A model generated the notes under the pieces. It saw nothing but the letters and a program-made list of their open reading frames with translations, searched no databases and was not told where the DNA came from. Below are positions 8,671 through 17,503 of a stretch of 36,799 nt of DNA, piece after piece (the first letter of the stretch is position 1; every line of letters starts with the position of its first letter). Location: positions 1 to 36,799 of the forward strand of contig JADLFD010000277.1 in assembly GCA_020845805.1 (NCBI GenBank). Reading direction: 5' to 3'. A program made the translations under genes and the position numbers. The stretch comes from Verrucomicrobiales bacterium (GTDB lineage Bacteria > Verrucomicrobiota > Verrucomicrobiia > Limisphaerales > CAIMTB01).

Positions 8671-9000
8671 GTGATGGATGGAATGGCCGCGATGAATATG
8701 CCGCTGGAGAAACGATGGGTGGAGAATCTGGAGGACGAGGATCTGACGTTTCTCAAAAGGTTTCTGCTGGCCTCGGGATCGTTGAAGGAACTCGCCGAGT
8801 CCTATGGGGTTTCGTATCCGACGGTCAGGCTGCGGCTGGACCGGTTGATTCAAAAGGTGCGGATTCTGGATGACGCGCGGGCGTTGGACGCGTTCGAGCG
8901 ACAGCTCAGGGCGGAATTTGCGGATGGGAAGCTGGACGAAGTTTCGTTTCGTCGGTTGCAGAGGGTTTATCAGCAACAGAAGAAGGCGGGTGCAGCATGA
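8671..9000 (+). CDS. DUF2089-like small helix-turn-helix protein
   Basis: LTFLKRFLLASGSLKELAESYGVSYPTVRLRLDRLIQKV resembles the DUF2089 HTH pattern; stop overlaps downstream ATG. Confidence 0.8.
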   Translation: MMDGMAAMNMPLEKRWVENLEDEDLTFLKRFLLASGSLKELAESYGVSYPTVRLRLDRLIQKVRILDDARALDAFERQLRAEFADGKLDEVSFRRLQRVYQQQKKAGAA

Positions 9001-9938
9001 AACGATTCACGACATTCCTCGGTCTCGTAATGGTTCTGGGGAGCGCTTGCGGCGAAGCAGCGGTGGTGCGGACATTCGACTGGTCCGAGTTGGTGCGGAG
9101 CGGGGCGCTGGCGGTGCCTGGGGTTTCGACGGGGGCAGTGGGCGGGCGCAGCCTGCTGCGCGTGGTGAATGAGACGGACCAACCCCGACTGGTTCGGTTG
9201 CTTACCCTCGTCGATCCCGGCGTGACGCAGCGGGTCTACTCGGTGGTGGGCGAAATCCGGTACGAGGGCGTCGTGGGCGATGGTTTTCTGGAGATGTGGA
9301 ACTGCTTTCCACCGGCCGTCCCGGGCGGGCAGGAAGGACGGTACTTCTCTCGGACTCTGGGAGATGGGGGGAGGATGGGAAAACTCTCGGGTCGTTCCGA
9401 GTGGCGGGACTTCGAATTGATGTTCGACCGAACCGGGGCATCCACCCCGCCGCACCGGTTGGAAATCAATCTGCATTTGCCCGGGCGCGGGGTCGTGGAT
9501 TTCGGTCCGGTGCGGTTGGAGGGGTACGTGGAAGCGGGGGCCCGTTCAGCCCCGATCCCGCCGGGGCGGGTGGAGGGAGCATGGTGGTCGAGTCGGACCG
9601 GGGGAGTGATTGGCGGGACGCTGGGGGCGATCTGGGGCGTCTTTATGGGTATGGCCGGGGCCTTGGCGGGGCGTGGGAAGGCTCGCACGCTGGTGGTCCG
9701 GGGTTTCGCACTGATCATGGTGTTGGGCGCGGTGCTCACTCTGGCCGGGATCGTTGCGGCGGCATTTCGGCAGCCGCACTCGGTGTGGTTCGCGTTGTTC
9801 CTGCCCGGCATCATTGCGCTGGGGCTGGTGCCGGGGCAGTTGGGGGCAGCGCGACGTCGGTACGCGGATCTGGAGCTACGGCGCATGCTGGCGGCGGACG
9901 CCGGGGAGAGTTCTGCGGGGCGCGACTCGTTGGCCTGA
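8997..9938 (+). CDS. Secreted/membrane protein of unknown function, N-terminal extracytoplasmic domain and ~3 C-terminal TM segments
   Basis: Signal peptide MKRFTTFLGLVMVLGSACGEA; beta-rich ectodomain; GGVIGGTLGAIWGVFMGMAGALAG, VVRGFALIMVLGAVLTLAGIVAAAF, HSVWFALFLPGIIALGLVPG hydrophobic segments; ATGA overlap with 8671-9000. Confidence 0.75.
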   Translation: MKRFTTFLGLVMVLGSACGEAAVVRTFDWSELVRSGALAVPGVSTGAVGGRSLLRVVNETDQPRLVRLLTLVDPGVTQRVYSVVGEIRYEGVVGDGFLEMWNCFPPAVPGGQEGRYFSRTLGDGGRMGKLSGRSEWRDFELMFDRTGASTPPHRLEINLHLPGRGVVDFGPVRLEGYVEAGARSAPIPPGRVEGAWWSSRTGGVIGGTLGAIWGVFMGMAGALAGRGKARTLVVRGFALIMVLGAVLTLAGIVAAAFRQPHSVWFALFLPGIIALGLVPGQLGAARRRYADLELRRMLAADAGESSAGRDSLA

Positions 9939-10050
9939 TCAAGCGATGATCGCGGAATCGGTTGGGGTGGGGGTTCATCCCTTTGCATCGTCGGGAGAGT
10001 GCTTGCGCCATTGCGGGTGGGGTAGGGGCGCCGGTAGGGTGCGCGGCCTG

Positions 10051-11169
10051 ATGCGACTGCTGGACCGATACCAGCTGCGGGAGCTGCTGCTGGCATTGCT
10101 GTATTGCCTGCTGGGCATCCTGGTGTTCTGGATGGCGTTCGAACTGCTGGGCGAGATGGACGAGCTCAAGCGGCGGAACATCGGACCGTGGGAGACGCTG
10201 GCGTACCTCGGGCATCGGTTGCCGTTGTTCCTGCTGATTCAGATTCCGGTCGCGCTGCTGCTCTCCCTGCTCTATGCGCTCTCACAGCATGCCCGCCACC
10301 ACGAGTTGGTGGCGATGCGCGCGGCGGGGATCAGTCCGTGGCGTATCAGCCTGCCGTACCTGGGGGTGGGTATCGTGTTGAGCGGTGGGATGCTGGCGCT
10401 CAACGAGTACGTGGTGCCGGACGCTGCGGCCCGAGCGGACGCGGTGCTGGAGCGGGCGACCGCCGGAGCGCCCGATCGGGCGTGGAAGCTGGGTCTGAAC
10501 TTCCGCGATCCGCAGACGGATCGCAGTTGGTACGTGCAGGCCTTCAACGTGCAGACCGCCGAGCTGCGCGGAGTTCACGTGGTCTGGAAGGCGGAGGGGG
10601 GAGGGCGCGAAGAGCTGATGGCTACGCGCGGAATCTGGGAAGGGGACGGGTGGCTGTTCGAGCGAGTGACGCGGTTCTCCTTTGGTCCGGATCGCAGCGG
10701 CATCGAGACGGTTCCGATCCGGCACGAGAGCCTGAAGGTCACCGATTTTCCGGAGACCCCGGCTCATCTTCGAAGCGAAGTGAAGATCAGCCAGTTGCTG
10801 GGGTCGGTGAAGAAGTCGAGGCAGGTGCAGCTCTCCCTGCGGGAGATCCATGCTTATCGCGAGTTGCATCCTTCGCTGACGCCAAAGGCGGAGGCGCAGT
10901 TGGAGACCTGGTTTCATGATCGTCTGGCGACTCCCTGGATGTGTTTGGTGGTGGTCCTGATCGGACTCCCGGCGGCTACGGGGTCGGGGCGTCGCAATCC
11001 TTTCGTGGGCGTGGCGGCCGCCATCTTTCTCGCCTTCGCTTTTTTCGTGGTGAAGGAGTTCAGCCTCGCCGCCGGGGCGGGCGGATATGTGGCGCCGTGG
11101 CTGGCGGCATGGCTCCCGAACCTGGTGTTTGGCGGGTCGGGAGTGGTGGCCATGCAACGTACCCGGTGA
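10051..11169 (+). CDS. lptG: LptF/LptG family (YjgP/YjgQ) LPS export permease
   Basis: MRLLDRYQLRELLLALLYCLLGILVFWMAFELLGEMDEL..., LPLFLLIQIPVALLLSLLYALSQHARHHELVAMRAAGISPWRIS; C-terminal TM cluster. F vs G assignment uncertain. Confidence 0.88.
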   Translation: MRLLDRYQLRELLLALLYCLLGILVFWMAFELLGEMDELKRRNIGPWETLAYLGHRLPLFLLIQIPVALLLSLLYALSQHARHHELVAMRAAGISPWRISLPYLGVGIVLSGGMLALNEYVVPDAAARADAVLERATAGAPDRAWKLGLNFRDPQTDRSWYVQAFNVQTAELRGVHVVWKAEGGGREELMATRGIWEGDGWLFERVTRFSFGPDRSGIETVPIRHESLKVTDFPETPAHLRSEVKISQLLGSVKKSRQVQLSLREIHAYRELHPSLTPKAEAQLETWFHDRLATPWMCLVVVLIGLPAATGSGRRNPFVGVAAAIFLAFAFFVVKEFSLAAGAGGYVAPWLAAWLPNLVFGGSGVVAMQRTR

Positions 11170-11225
11170 GGGGTGAGGCGGGGTCCGGACTGGTCGAAAG
11201 GCCCGGGTTGGGACTCAATGGCCGG

Positions 11226-12983
11226 GTGCCGACGGAACTCGAGCAGCTCAGGGAACGGGTCCGATGCCTGGAGGCGGTGAACGCGGCGGCGCTTTCGGTC
11301 CATGCCAGCCTCGAACCGCGCGAGTCGCTGCGACAACTAGTGGCGGAAGCGGTCCAACTCACGCGTGCCTCGAGTGGTTCACTGGTTTTGCGCAATCCCA
11401 ATTCCAGTCTGCTGGAGATCGAGGCCGCGATCGGTCTTCCCGCCGCGGCGACGGTCCTGCGGCTTCCCTTGGGGCGGGGCATTACTGGGTGGGTTTCCAT
11501 GCAGGGACGTCCGGCGCGAGTGGGCGACGTGCGGCGTGATCCGCGCTACCTGATGGTCCGGCCCGAAGTCCGTTCGGAGCTGGCGGTTCCGGTGGTGATC
11601 GAAGGGGAAGTGCGGGGGGTGCTCAACGTGGATTCGGAGCAGCTCGACGCGTTTTCGGAATCGGATGAGGCGGTGCTGGACGAGTTGGCGCGGCACGCTG
11701 CGGTGGTGATTCGGAACACCTGGCTCTTTGAGCAGGCGCGACGCAAGACCGCGCTCCTCACGAGTCTGGCGGGGATTGCGCAAGCCATGAACCAGGCTTA
11801 CGGCCTCACCGAGGTGTTGCATCTGATCACGCGCGAGGCGGTGCATCTGATGGGGGCAAAGCTGAGTTCGCTGCTGCTGATCACCGACGAGGCGAACGAA
11901 CTGGAAGTCAGGGCCAGCTATGGCGCGGGACCCGACTACCTGGGGCGCGGACGACTCAACCTGGATGACAGCCTGGTGGGGGTCGTGGTGCGGCGCCGAA
12001 AGCCGTTGCAGATCGAGGATGTCCGATCTTCGCGACTGTACCAGAGCACCGAGGTGGCGCGGCGCGAAGGGCTGGTCTCGTTGCTGAGCGTACCGCTGAC
12101 CCTGAATCAGGAGGCGCGCGGGGCGCTCAACGTCTATACCAGCGAGCCGCACACGTTCTCGAACGAGGAGATCCAGACCCTGCTCGCGCTGGCGGAACTG
12201 TCGGCCATCGCCCTGGAGCGCGCGCGGCTGGGGGAGCGCATGGTGCTGGCCGAGGAGCAGTTGCGACAGAGCGACAAGCTTTGTGCGCTGGGATTGCTGG
12301 CCGCGGAGGTGGCGCATGAGATCCGGAATCCGCTGACCGTGATGAAGATGCTTTATCACTCGCTCGATCTTCAGTTCCCGGACGGAGATCCGCGGCACGA
12401 GGACGTGCGGTTGATCGGGCAGAAGATGGATCACCTGAACCGCATCGTGGAACAGATCCTCGACTTCGCGCGACATGCGGAGCCGCGTCTGGAAATGGTC
12501 TCGGTGTCGGATCTGGTCGATGACCTCCGGTTGCTCACGCGGCACAAGCTGCGCGCGCAGAACGTCGAACTCGCGCTGGATGTGCCCGCTTCGGTTCCCC
12601 GGTTTCGCGCGGATCCAATCCAGTTGGAGCAGGCATTCCTGAATCTTCTGCTCAACGCGGTGGAGGCGATGCCGTCGGGAGGGCGGCTGGCGATCAGCGC
12701 GCGGGTGGAACCTCCGGAGGGAGGGGCCGCTGGGGCGGGGGATCTGATCGTCCTGTTCACTGATACGGGCAATGGGATGCCCCTACCGCCGGGCGGCGGG
12801 CGCCCGGTATCGTTCCTGGGCTCGACCAAACCGCGCGGGACCGGACTGGGGCTGGCGATTGTGACGCGGGTGGTCGAGGGCCACCGCGGGCGGATCCGGT
12901 TCGAATCGACCTCGGGGAAAGGGACCACTGTCACCCTGCGGTTTCCGTTGGATGCCGAGTCCGAAGGGACAACGGGGACGTGA
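11226..12983 (+). CDS. Sensor histidine kinase with two GAF domains
   Basis: Two GAF-like regions; HisKA EVAHEIRNPLTVMKMLYHSLD; N box NLLLNAVEAMPSGG; DTGNGM and STKPRGTGLGLAIVTRVVEGHRG (HATPase_c). GTG start at 11226. Confidence 0.9.
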   Translation: MPTELEQLRERVRCLEAVNAAALSVHASLEPRESLRQLVAEAVQLTRASSGSLVLRNPNSSLLEIEAAIGLPAAATVLRLPLGRGITGWVSMQGRPARVGDVRRDPRYLMVRPEVRSELAVPVVIEGEVRGVLNVDSEQLDAFSESDEAVLDELARHAAVVIRNTWLFEQARRKTALLTSLAGIAQAMNQAYGLTEVLHLITREAVHLMGAKLSSLLLITDEANELEVRASYGAGPDYLGRGRLNLDDSLVGVVVRRRKPLQIEDVRSSRLYQSTEVARREGLVSLLSVPLTLNQEARGALNVYTSEPHTFSNEEIQTLLALAELSAIALERARLGERMVLAEEQLRQSDKLCALGLLAAEVAHEIRNPLTVMKMLYHSLDLQFPDGDPRHEDVRLIGQKMDHLNRIVEQILDFARHAEPRLEMVSVSDLVDDLRLLTRHKLRAQNVELALDVPASVPRFRADPIQLEQAFLNLLLNAVEAMPSGGRLAISARVEPPEGGAAGAGDLIVLFTDTGNGMPLPPGGGRPVSFLGSTKPRGTGLGLAIVTRVVEGHRGRIRFESTSGKGTTVTLRFPLDAESEGTTGT

Positions 12984-13076
12984 CTTCACGCGGGGAGGAG
13001 ACGAGGGACAGACCCGGCGTCAAACTCTGCCCGGCGAGCCCTGCCACTTGTTTCGAAGGAGGTGTTCCGGTATCGC

Positions 13077-13745
13077 GTGGGTGTGGCGCGCACCGAAATC
13101 GTGGATCGCTTTCACTACGAGCGTGAAGTCCTTCGCGCCGGGGTGACGCGTATCGCGGGCGTGGACGAGGTGGGGCGCGGACCGCTGGCTGGGCCGGTGG
13201 TGGCGGCGGTCGTGGTGTTTCCCCGCGAGTGGATTCGTGACGGGATGCCCGAGGCCGGGCGAGGCCTGAACGACTCCAAGCAACTCTCGGCGTCGCGCCG
13301 GGAGCAATTCTTCCAGTGGCTGATTTCCGGGTCAGGGATCGAATTCGCACTGGAGCAGGTCGAGGCGCGCCGCATCGATGAGGTGAACATTCTTCGGGCC
13401 ACGCACCAGGCGATGGCCGGAGCCCTGGCGGCGCTGCCGACGGCTCCCGAGCATGTGCTGGTGGACGGCTTGCGCGTGGAGGCCCTGGGGAATGCGCAGA
13501 CCGCGCTGGTGAAGGGCGATTCGCTCAGCTACTCGATCGCGGCGGCCAGCGTGATCGCGAAGGTCACGCGCGACCGGTGGATGACCGAGGCGGATCTCCA
13601 ATGGCCGGGGTACGGCTTCGCCGTGCACAAAGGGTATCCCACGCCGGAACATCTGCGCGCCCTGGCCCGGCTGGGACCGTGTCCCATCCATCGGCGATCC
13701 TTTGCCCCGGTGGCGGCGGCGGCCTCCCAGTTGGCCCTATTCTGA
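13077..13745 (+). CDS. rnhB: Ribonuclease HII
   Basis: GVDEVGRGPLAGPVVAAVV; LNDSKQLSASRREQ; VKGDSLSYSIAAASVIAKVTRDRWM; HKGYPTPEHL. AAGGAGG at 13056-13062; exact GTG start (13062/13077/13083) uncertain. Confidence 0.95.
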   Translation: MGVARTEIVDRFHYEREVLRAGVTRIAGVDEVGRGPLAGPVVAAVVVFPREWIRDGMPEAGRGLNDSKQLSASRREQFFQWLISGSGIEFALEQVEARRIDEVNILRATHQAMAGALAALPTAPEHVLVDGLRVEALGNAQTALVKGDSLSYSIAAASVIAKVTRDRWMTEADLQWPGYGFAVHKGYPTPEHLRALARLGPCPIHRRSFAPVAAAASQLALF

Positions 13746-13757
13746 AAACCTGCGAGC

Positions 13758-14195
13758 TTGAAGTGGATCCGCGAGTGGTGGTTTCGGTGGTGGCGCCCCG
13801 TGGCGTCGTGGGTTCCCCTGGCTCATCGTCGGGGACGCATCGGGGAGGCTGCGGCGCGGCGACATCTGCAGCGCGCCGGACTGAGATTCCTGGCGGCCAA
13901 CGTGCGCACTCCGCGCGGGGAACTGGATCTCGTGTTTCGCGACGGGGAGTGCCTGGTGTTCGTCGAAGTGAAAGCGCGCTCAGACCGTTCCTGGACCCGG
14001 CCTTCCGCGGCCGTGAATGCGCGCAAGCGTCGCGCCCTTTCTCGGGCGGCCTGGGACTACCTGCGCTGGGCTCATCATCCGCGTGCGAAACTTAGGTTCG
14101 ACATCGTGGAGGTGGTGCTTGAGGGCGACCGGGTGCAACAGGTGCGGCATTTGCCCGACGCGTTTGCACTCGCGGGCCCTTCCCGCTACGGATGA
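13758..14195 (+). CDS. yraN: YraN family (UPF0102) putative nuclease-fold protein
   Basis: RRGRIGEAAARRHLQRAGLRFLAANVRTPRGELDLVFRDGECLVFVEVKARSD..AVNARKRRALSRAAWDYL; TTG start, or GTG 13800. Confidence 0.9.
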   Translation: MKWIREWWFRWWRPVASWVPLAHRRGRIGEAAARRHLQRAGLRFLAANVRTPRGELDLVFRDGECLVFVEVKARSDRSWTRPSAAVNARKRRALSRAAWDYLRWAHHPRAKLRFDIVEVVLEGDRVQQVRHLPDAFALAGPSRYG

Positions 14196-14200
14196 GGGGC

Positions 14201-15055
14201 ATGCCGGAGTTACCCGAAGTGGAAGTGCTGGCGCGGCATCTCCACGCGCATCTTTGCGGCCGCCGCGTTGAAGAGGTTGACGTGCGGCGTGGGCGGTTGG
14301 TCCGTCCGCAGACGCCCCGCGCGTTTGCCGTCGGGCTCGAGGGTGCCGTGATCGAGAGCGTGGGACGTCGCGCCAAGTACATGGTCGTGCAGTTGGGCGG
14401 GCGGCGGGGAACCGGGGCGAGCCGACGGTGGTTGGTGCACTTGGGGATGACCGGGCGGTTGCTGCTCGGCGAGACCTCCGCGCCTCTGCCGAGCCACACC
14501 GCGGCGGTCTTCAAGCTCACGGGCGTGAGGCTGGTTTTCGTGGATCCCCGAGGCTTCGGGCGCATGACGATGGATGACACGGTGCTCGAGGGTTTGGGCC
14601 CTGAGCCGCTGGAACCGGACTTTCGGCCGGAGACGCTGGCGCACGCGCTCCGTGATTCCCGTCAGGCGGTGAAAGTGCGGCTGCTGGACCAGTCCCGGGT
14701 GGCGGGGGTGGGCAACATCTATGCGAGCGAAGCGCTGTTTCGCGCCCGGCTCTCTCCGAAGCGACGGTCGGATCGGGTGCGAGGTGCTGAAGTGGAACGG
14801 CTTTGGTCGGCTCTGCGCGAAGTGTTGGAGGAGGCGATCCGATTGGGCAGCACGCTGCCGCTGGATTTCACCGGCGACGGGACGGGGGATGGCCTTTTCT
14901 ATCATGGACTCGCCGAGGGGGCGGCGGCGGGATATGAGGAGCGACTGCGAGTTTATGACCGCGAAGGGGAGCCCTGTCTGGTTTGCGGCAGGGCGATCCG
15001 AAGGTGGATCCAGGCGGCGCGGAGCACTTACTATTGCCCCGTGTGCCAGCGCTGA
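14201..15055 (+). CDS. mutM: Formamidopyrimidine-DNA glycosylase
   Basis: MPELPEVEVLARHL (catalytic Pro2/Glu3); DQSRVAGVGNIYASEALFRARL; zinc finger CLVCGRAIRRWIQAARSTYYCPVCQR. Start must be 14201 to expose Pro2. Confidence 0.97.
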   Translation: MPELPEVEVLARHLHAHLCGRRVEEVDVRRGRLVRPQTPRAFAVGLEGAVIESVGRRAKYMVVQLGGRRGTGASRRWLVHLGMTGRLLLGETSAPLPSHTAAVFKLTGVRLVFVDPRGFGRMTMDDTVLEGLGPEPLEPDFRPETLAHALRDSRQAVKVRLLDQSRVAGVGNIYASEALFRARLSPKRRSDRVRGAEVERLWSALREVLEEAIRLGSTLPLDFTGDGTGDGLFYHGLAEGAAAGYEERLRVYDREGEPCLVCGRAIRRWIQAARSTYYCPVCQR

Positions 15056-15156
15056 CCGGGGTCGTGGCGTTCCGAGTTGCGGCCGGGGCGTGAAGACCCT
15101 CGGCGGGTACGGTGGGGGCGCACGACGGGGTGGCTGAGGGGAACGAGACATTGTTT

Positions 15157-16515
15157 ATGAGCAGAATCTGGTCGAGATGGATGGAGTGGACGGCGGGGTT
15201 GGTCCTGGTCTGCGGACTCTCCGAGGCCTGGGGTGCGGTGTCCCCGGACGTCAGGCGCGATGCCACGGTGGCGGCCGTGGATCTGGTCCTGCCGTCGGTG
15301 GTGAACATCGGCACGCTGTCGGCGGAACGTGCGGATCCTTATGAACAGATGCTGCGCGAATTCTTCGGGTACGGCCGACGCGCTCCGGACACGGTGTACA
15401 GCAGCGGCTCGGGCGTGGTGATCGACGAGGAAGGATGGGTGCTGACCAATTTCCACGTGGTGCGTGAGGCCGCGCGCGTCCAGGTCACTCTTGCCGAGGC
15501 GGCCGATCCCGTGGAGGGCGAGGTCGTCTCCATTTCCGAAGCGAACGATCTGGCGCTGATTCGACTGAAAGGAAAGTCCGGGCAGCGCTTTCGTGCGGTG
15601 GTATTTGCGGCGGACGAGGATCTGCTGCTGGGTGAGACGGTGTTGGCCCTGGGGAATCCTTACGGCCTTGGGGGTTCGGTCAGTCGCGGCATCCTGAGTT
15701 CCAAGACCCGCCGGGCAGAGCGTGATGGAGAGCCCATGGAACCCGAGGATTGGCTGCAAACCGACGCCTCGATCAATCCGGGCAACAGCGGGGGGCCCCT
15801 GGTCAATCTGCGCGGCGAACTGATTGGTCTGAACGTGGCGATTCTGGCACGAGCCCAAGGCATCGGGTTCGCCATTCCCATCAAGCGGATTCACGCGGCG
15901 CTGGCGGAGATGTGTTCGCCGGAAGCCACCAGCGGGCTTTGGTTCGGGGGCACGGTGCGCGGTTCCCGACCTCCCCTCATCCTCACCGAGATCCAGCGCG
16001 GAAGCCCGGCCGAGACGGCGGGGCTCGAGCCCGGGGATGAGATCCTTTCGGTGAATGACCGGCCGACCCAATCCTTTCTCCAGTTTTACCGGGAGCTGGG
16101 GCGAGGCTCCAAGACCGCACGACTGGTGGTTCTGCGAGGGGATGTGCGTCGCGAGTTGAAGGTGGCGCTCCTGGCGCAAGCCGCGGTGTTCAATACGGAG
16201 TACTTTCGCCGTCGGCTCGGGGTGTCGCTGGAGCCGGTTTCCGACGACGTGCTGGCACGACTGCGCATGTCCAGGTCGGGTGCGTTGATGGTGGTGGGGG
16301 TGGATCGCGGGGGACCGGCCGAGCGGGCAGGGGTGGAGAAGGGACACATCGTGAAAGCAGTGGACGGGCAACCGCCTGGAGATCTGACGAGCCTGGGGCG
16401 TGCGTTGCAGCGAAAGCGCGCCGGGGACACGGTGACCCTCTCCCTGATCGCGGCGCGTCGACGCGGCATGCTGCTGCAATTGAGCGAGGGACGGGCCGAG
16501 GTGCGACTGCGTTGA
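15157..16515 (+). CDS. Trypsin-like serine protease with PDZ domains (DegP/HtrA family)
   Basis: Signal-like N-terminus; catalytic triad regions VLTNFHVV, EANDLALI, DASINPGNSGGPLVN; two PDZ-like regions (AETAGLEPGDEILSVNDRPT; AERAGVEKGHIVKAVDGQPP). Confidence 0.92.
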   Translation: MSRIWSRWMEWTAGLVLVCGLSEAWGAVSPDVRRDATVAAVDLVLPSVVNIGTLSAERADPYEQMLREFFGYGRRAPDTVYSSGSGVVIDEEGWVLTNFHVVREAARVQVTLAEAADPVEGEVVSISEANDLALIRLKGKSGQRFRAVVFAADEDLLLGETVLALGNPYGLGGSVSRGILSSKTRRAERDGEPMEPEDWLQTDASINPGNSGGPLVNLRGELIGLNVAILARAQGIGFAIPIKRIHAALAEMCSPEATSGLWFGGTVRGSRPPLILTEIQRGSPAETAGLEPGDEILSVNDRPTQSFLQFYRELGRGSKTARLVVLRGDVRRELKVALLAQAAVFNTEYFRRRLGVSLEPVSDDVLARLRMSRSGALMVVGVDRGGPAERAGVEKGHIVKAVDGQPPGDLTSLGRALQRKRAGDTVTLSLIAARRRGMLLQLSEGRAEVRLR

Positions 16516-16585
16516 GGGCCGTCCTGGCGGTGGCGCGATGAATTTGCGGGTGGCAGGCCGGCGCCAAGCGCGGCAGGCTTTCCGC

Positions 16586-17395
16586 GTGGCGATTCATGCG
16601 ACGGCGGTCATCGATCCGCAGGCGGAACTTCACCCCACGGTGGAGGTCGGGCCCTATGCGGTCATCGAGGCGGGCGTGCACCTGGGTGAGGGGTGTCGCG
16701 TGGGGCCGTACGTGCATCTTTCCGGCGTGCTCCTGGCCGGCGCGCGCAACACCTTCGGCACGGGCGCGGTGGTGGGCGGGGCTCCTCAGGATCTGCGTTT
16801 CGCGGGGGGGCCGACGCGCATCCGCATGGGGGACGACAACTGCGTGCGCGAGCACGTGACCGTGCATCGGTCCAATTGCCTGGAAGAGGACACGATCGTG
16901 GGATCGCGGAATCTGCTGATGGCGCATTGCCATCTGGGGCACAACGCGCAGATCGGCAATCGCGTCATCATCGCCAATGGCGCGCAGTTGGGAGGGCACG
17001 TGGTGGTGGAGGATCGTGCTTTTCTCTCCGCCAACTGTCTGGTCCACCAGTTTGTGCGGATCGGTACCCTTTCGCTCATGCAAGGCGGGTCAGGGATCAG
17101 CAAGGATCTTCCCCCCTACTGCATCGCGCGTGGGGCGAATGGTGTGTGCGGACTGAACGTGGTGGGATTGCGTCGGGCCGGCTTGGAAGCCGATGTGCGT
17201 CTCGAATTGCGCCGGCTCTATCGAATCCTCTACCGCTCGGGGAAGGGGCTGAAACAGGCGTTGGCGGCCATGGACTCCATGGCTCGGTCGGATTGGGGTA
17301 GGCTCTTTGTCGAGTTCGTGAGGACGAGCCGTCGCGGCATTGTCTCGGAGCGGGTGGTGGGTTGGCACGCGGCGGAGGACGGATCCGACGAGTGA
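16586..17395 (+). CDS. lpxA: Acyl-[ACP]--UDP-N-acetylglucosamine O-acyltransferase
   Basis: VAIHATAVIDPQAELHPTVEVGPYAVIEAGVHLGEGCRVGPYVHLSG hexapeptide repeats; NCVREHVTVHR; LLMAHCHLGHNAQIGNRVIIANGAQLGGHV; HQFVRIGTLSLMQGGSGISKDLPPYCIA. Start GTG 16586 (ORF opens at 16538). Confidence 0.93.
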   Translation: MAIHATAVIDPQAELHPTVEVGPYAVIEAGVHLGEGCRVGPYVHLSGVLLAGARNTFGTGAVVGGAPQDLRFAGGPTRIRMGDDNCVREHVTVHRSNCLEEDTIVGSRNLLMAHCHLGHNAQIGNRVIIANGAQLGGHVVVEDRAFLSANCLVHQFVRIGTLSLMQGGSGISKDLPPYCIARGANGVCGLNVVGLRRAGLEADVRLELRRLYRILYRSGKGLKQALAAMDSMARSDWGRLFVEFVRTSRRGIVSERVVGWHAAEDGSDE

Positions 17396-17450
17396 GCCGC
17401 GGGACGGCGTGAGGCTTGCGGCCGGACGGGTCGGATCGAGGATTGGAACA

Positions 17451-17482
17451 ATAAAAAACCCCTTCCCGCGGACGGGAAGGGG
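17451..17482 (-). terminator. Rho-independent terminator of porin gene
   Basis: CCCCTTCCCG (17459-17468)/CGGGAAGGGG (17473-17482), tetraloop CGGA, A6 on + strand at 17453-17458 giving a U-tract on the - strand transcript. Confidence 0.92.
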
Positions 17483-17503
17483 TGATGAGGGAGCCGGGGC
17501 TCC

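Noticed and set aside
11379-12545. 388-aa minus-strand ORF
   Set aside because: Antisense to histidine kinase coding region; His/Gln/Arg-rich artefact.
15031-16479. 482-aa minus-strand ORF
   Set aside because: Antisense to the HtrA-type protease with intact catalytic triad motifs.
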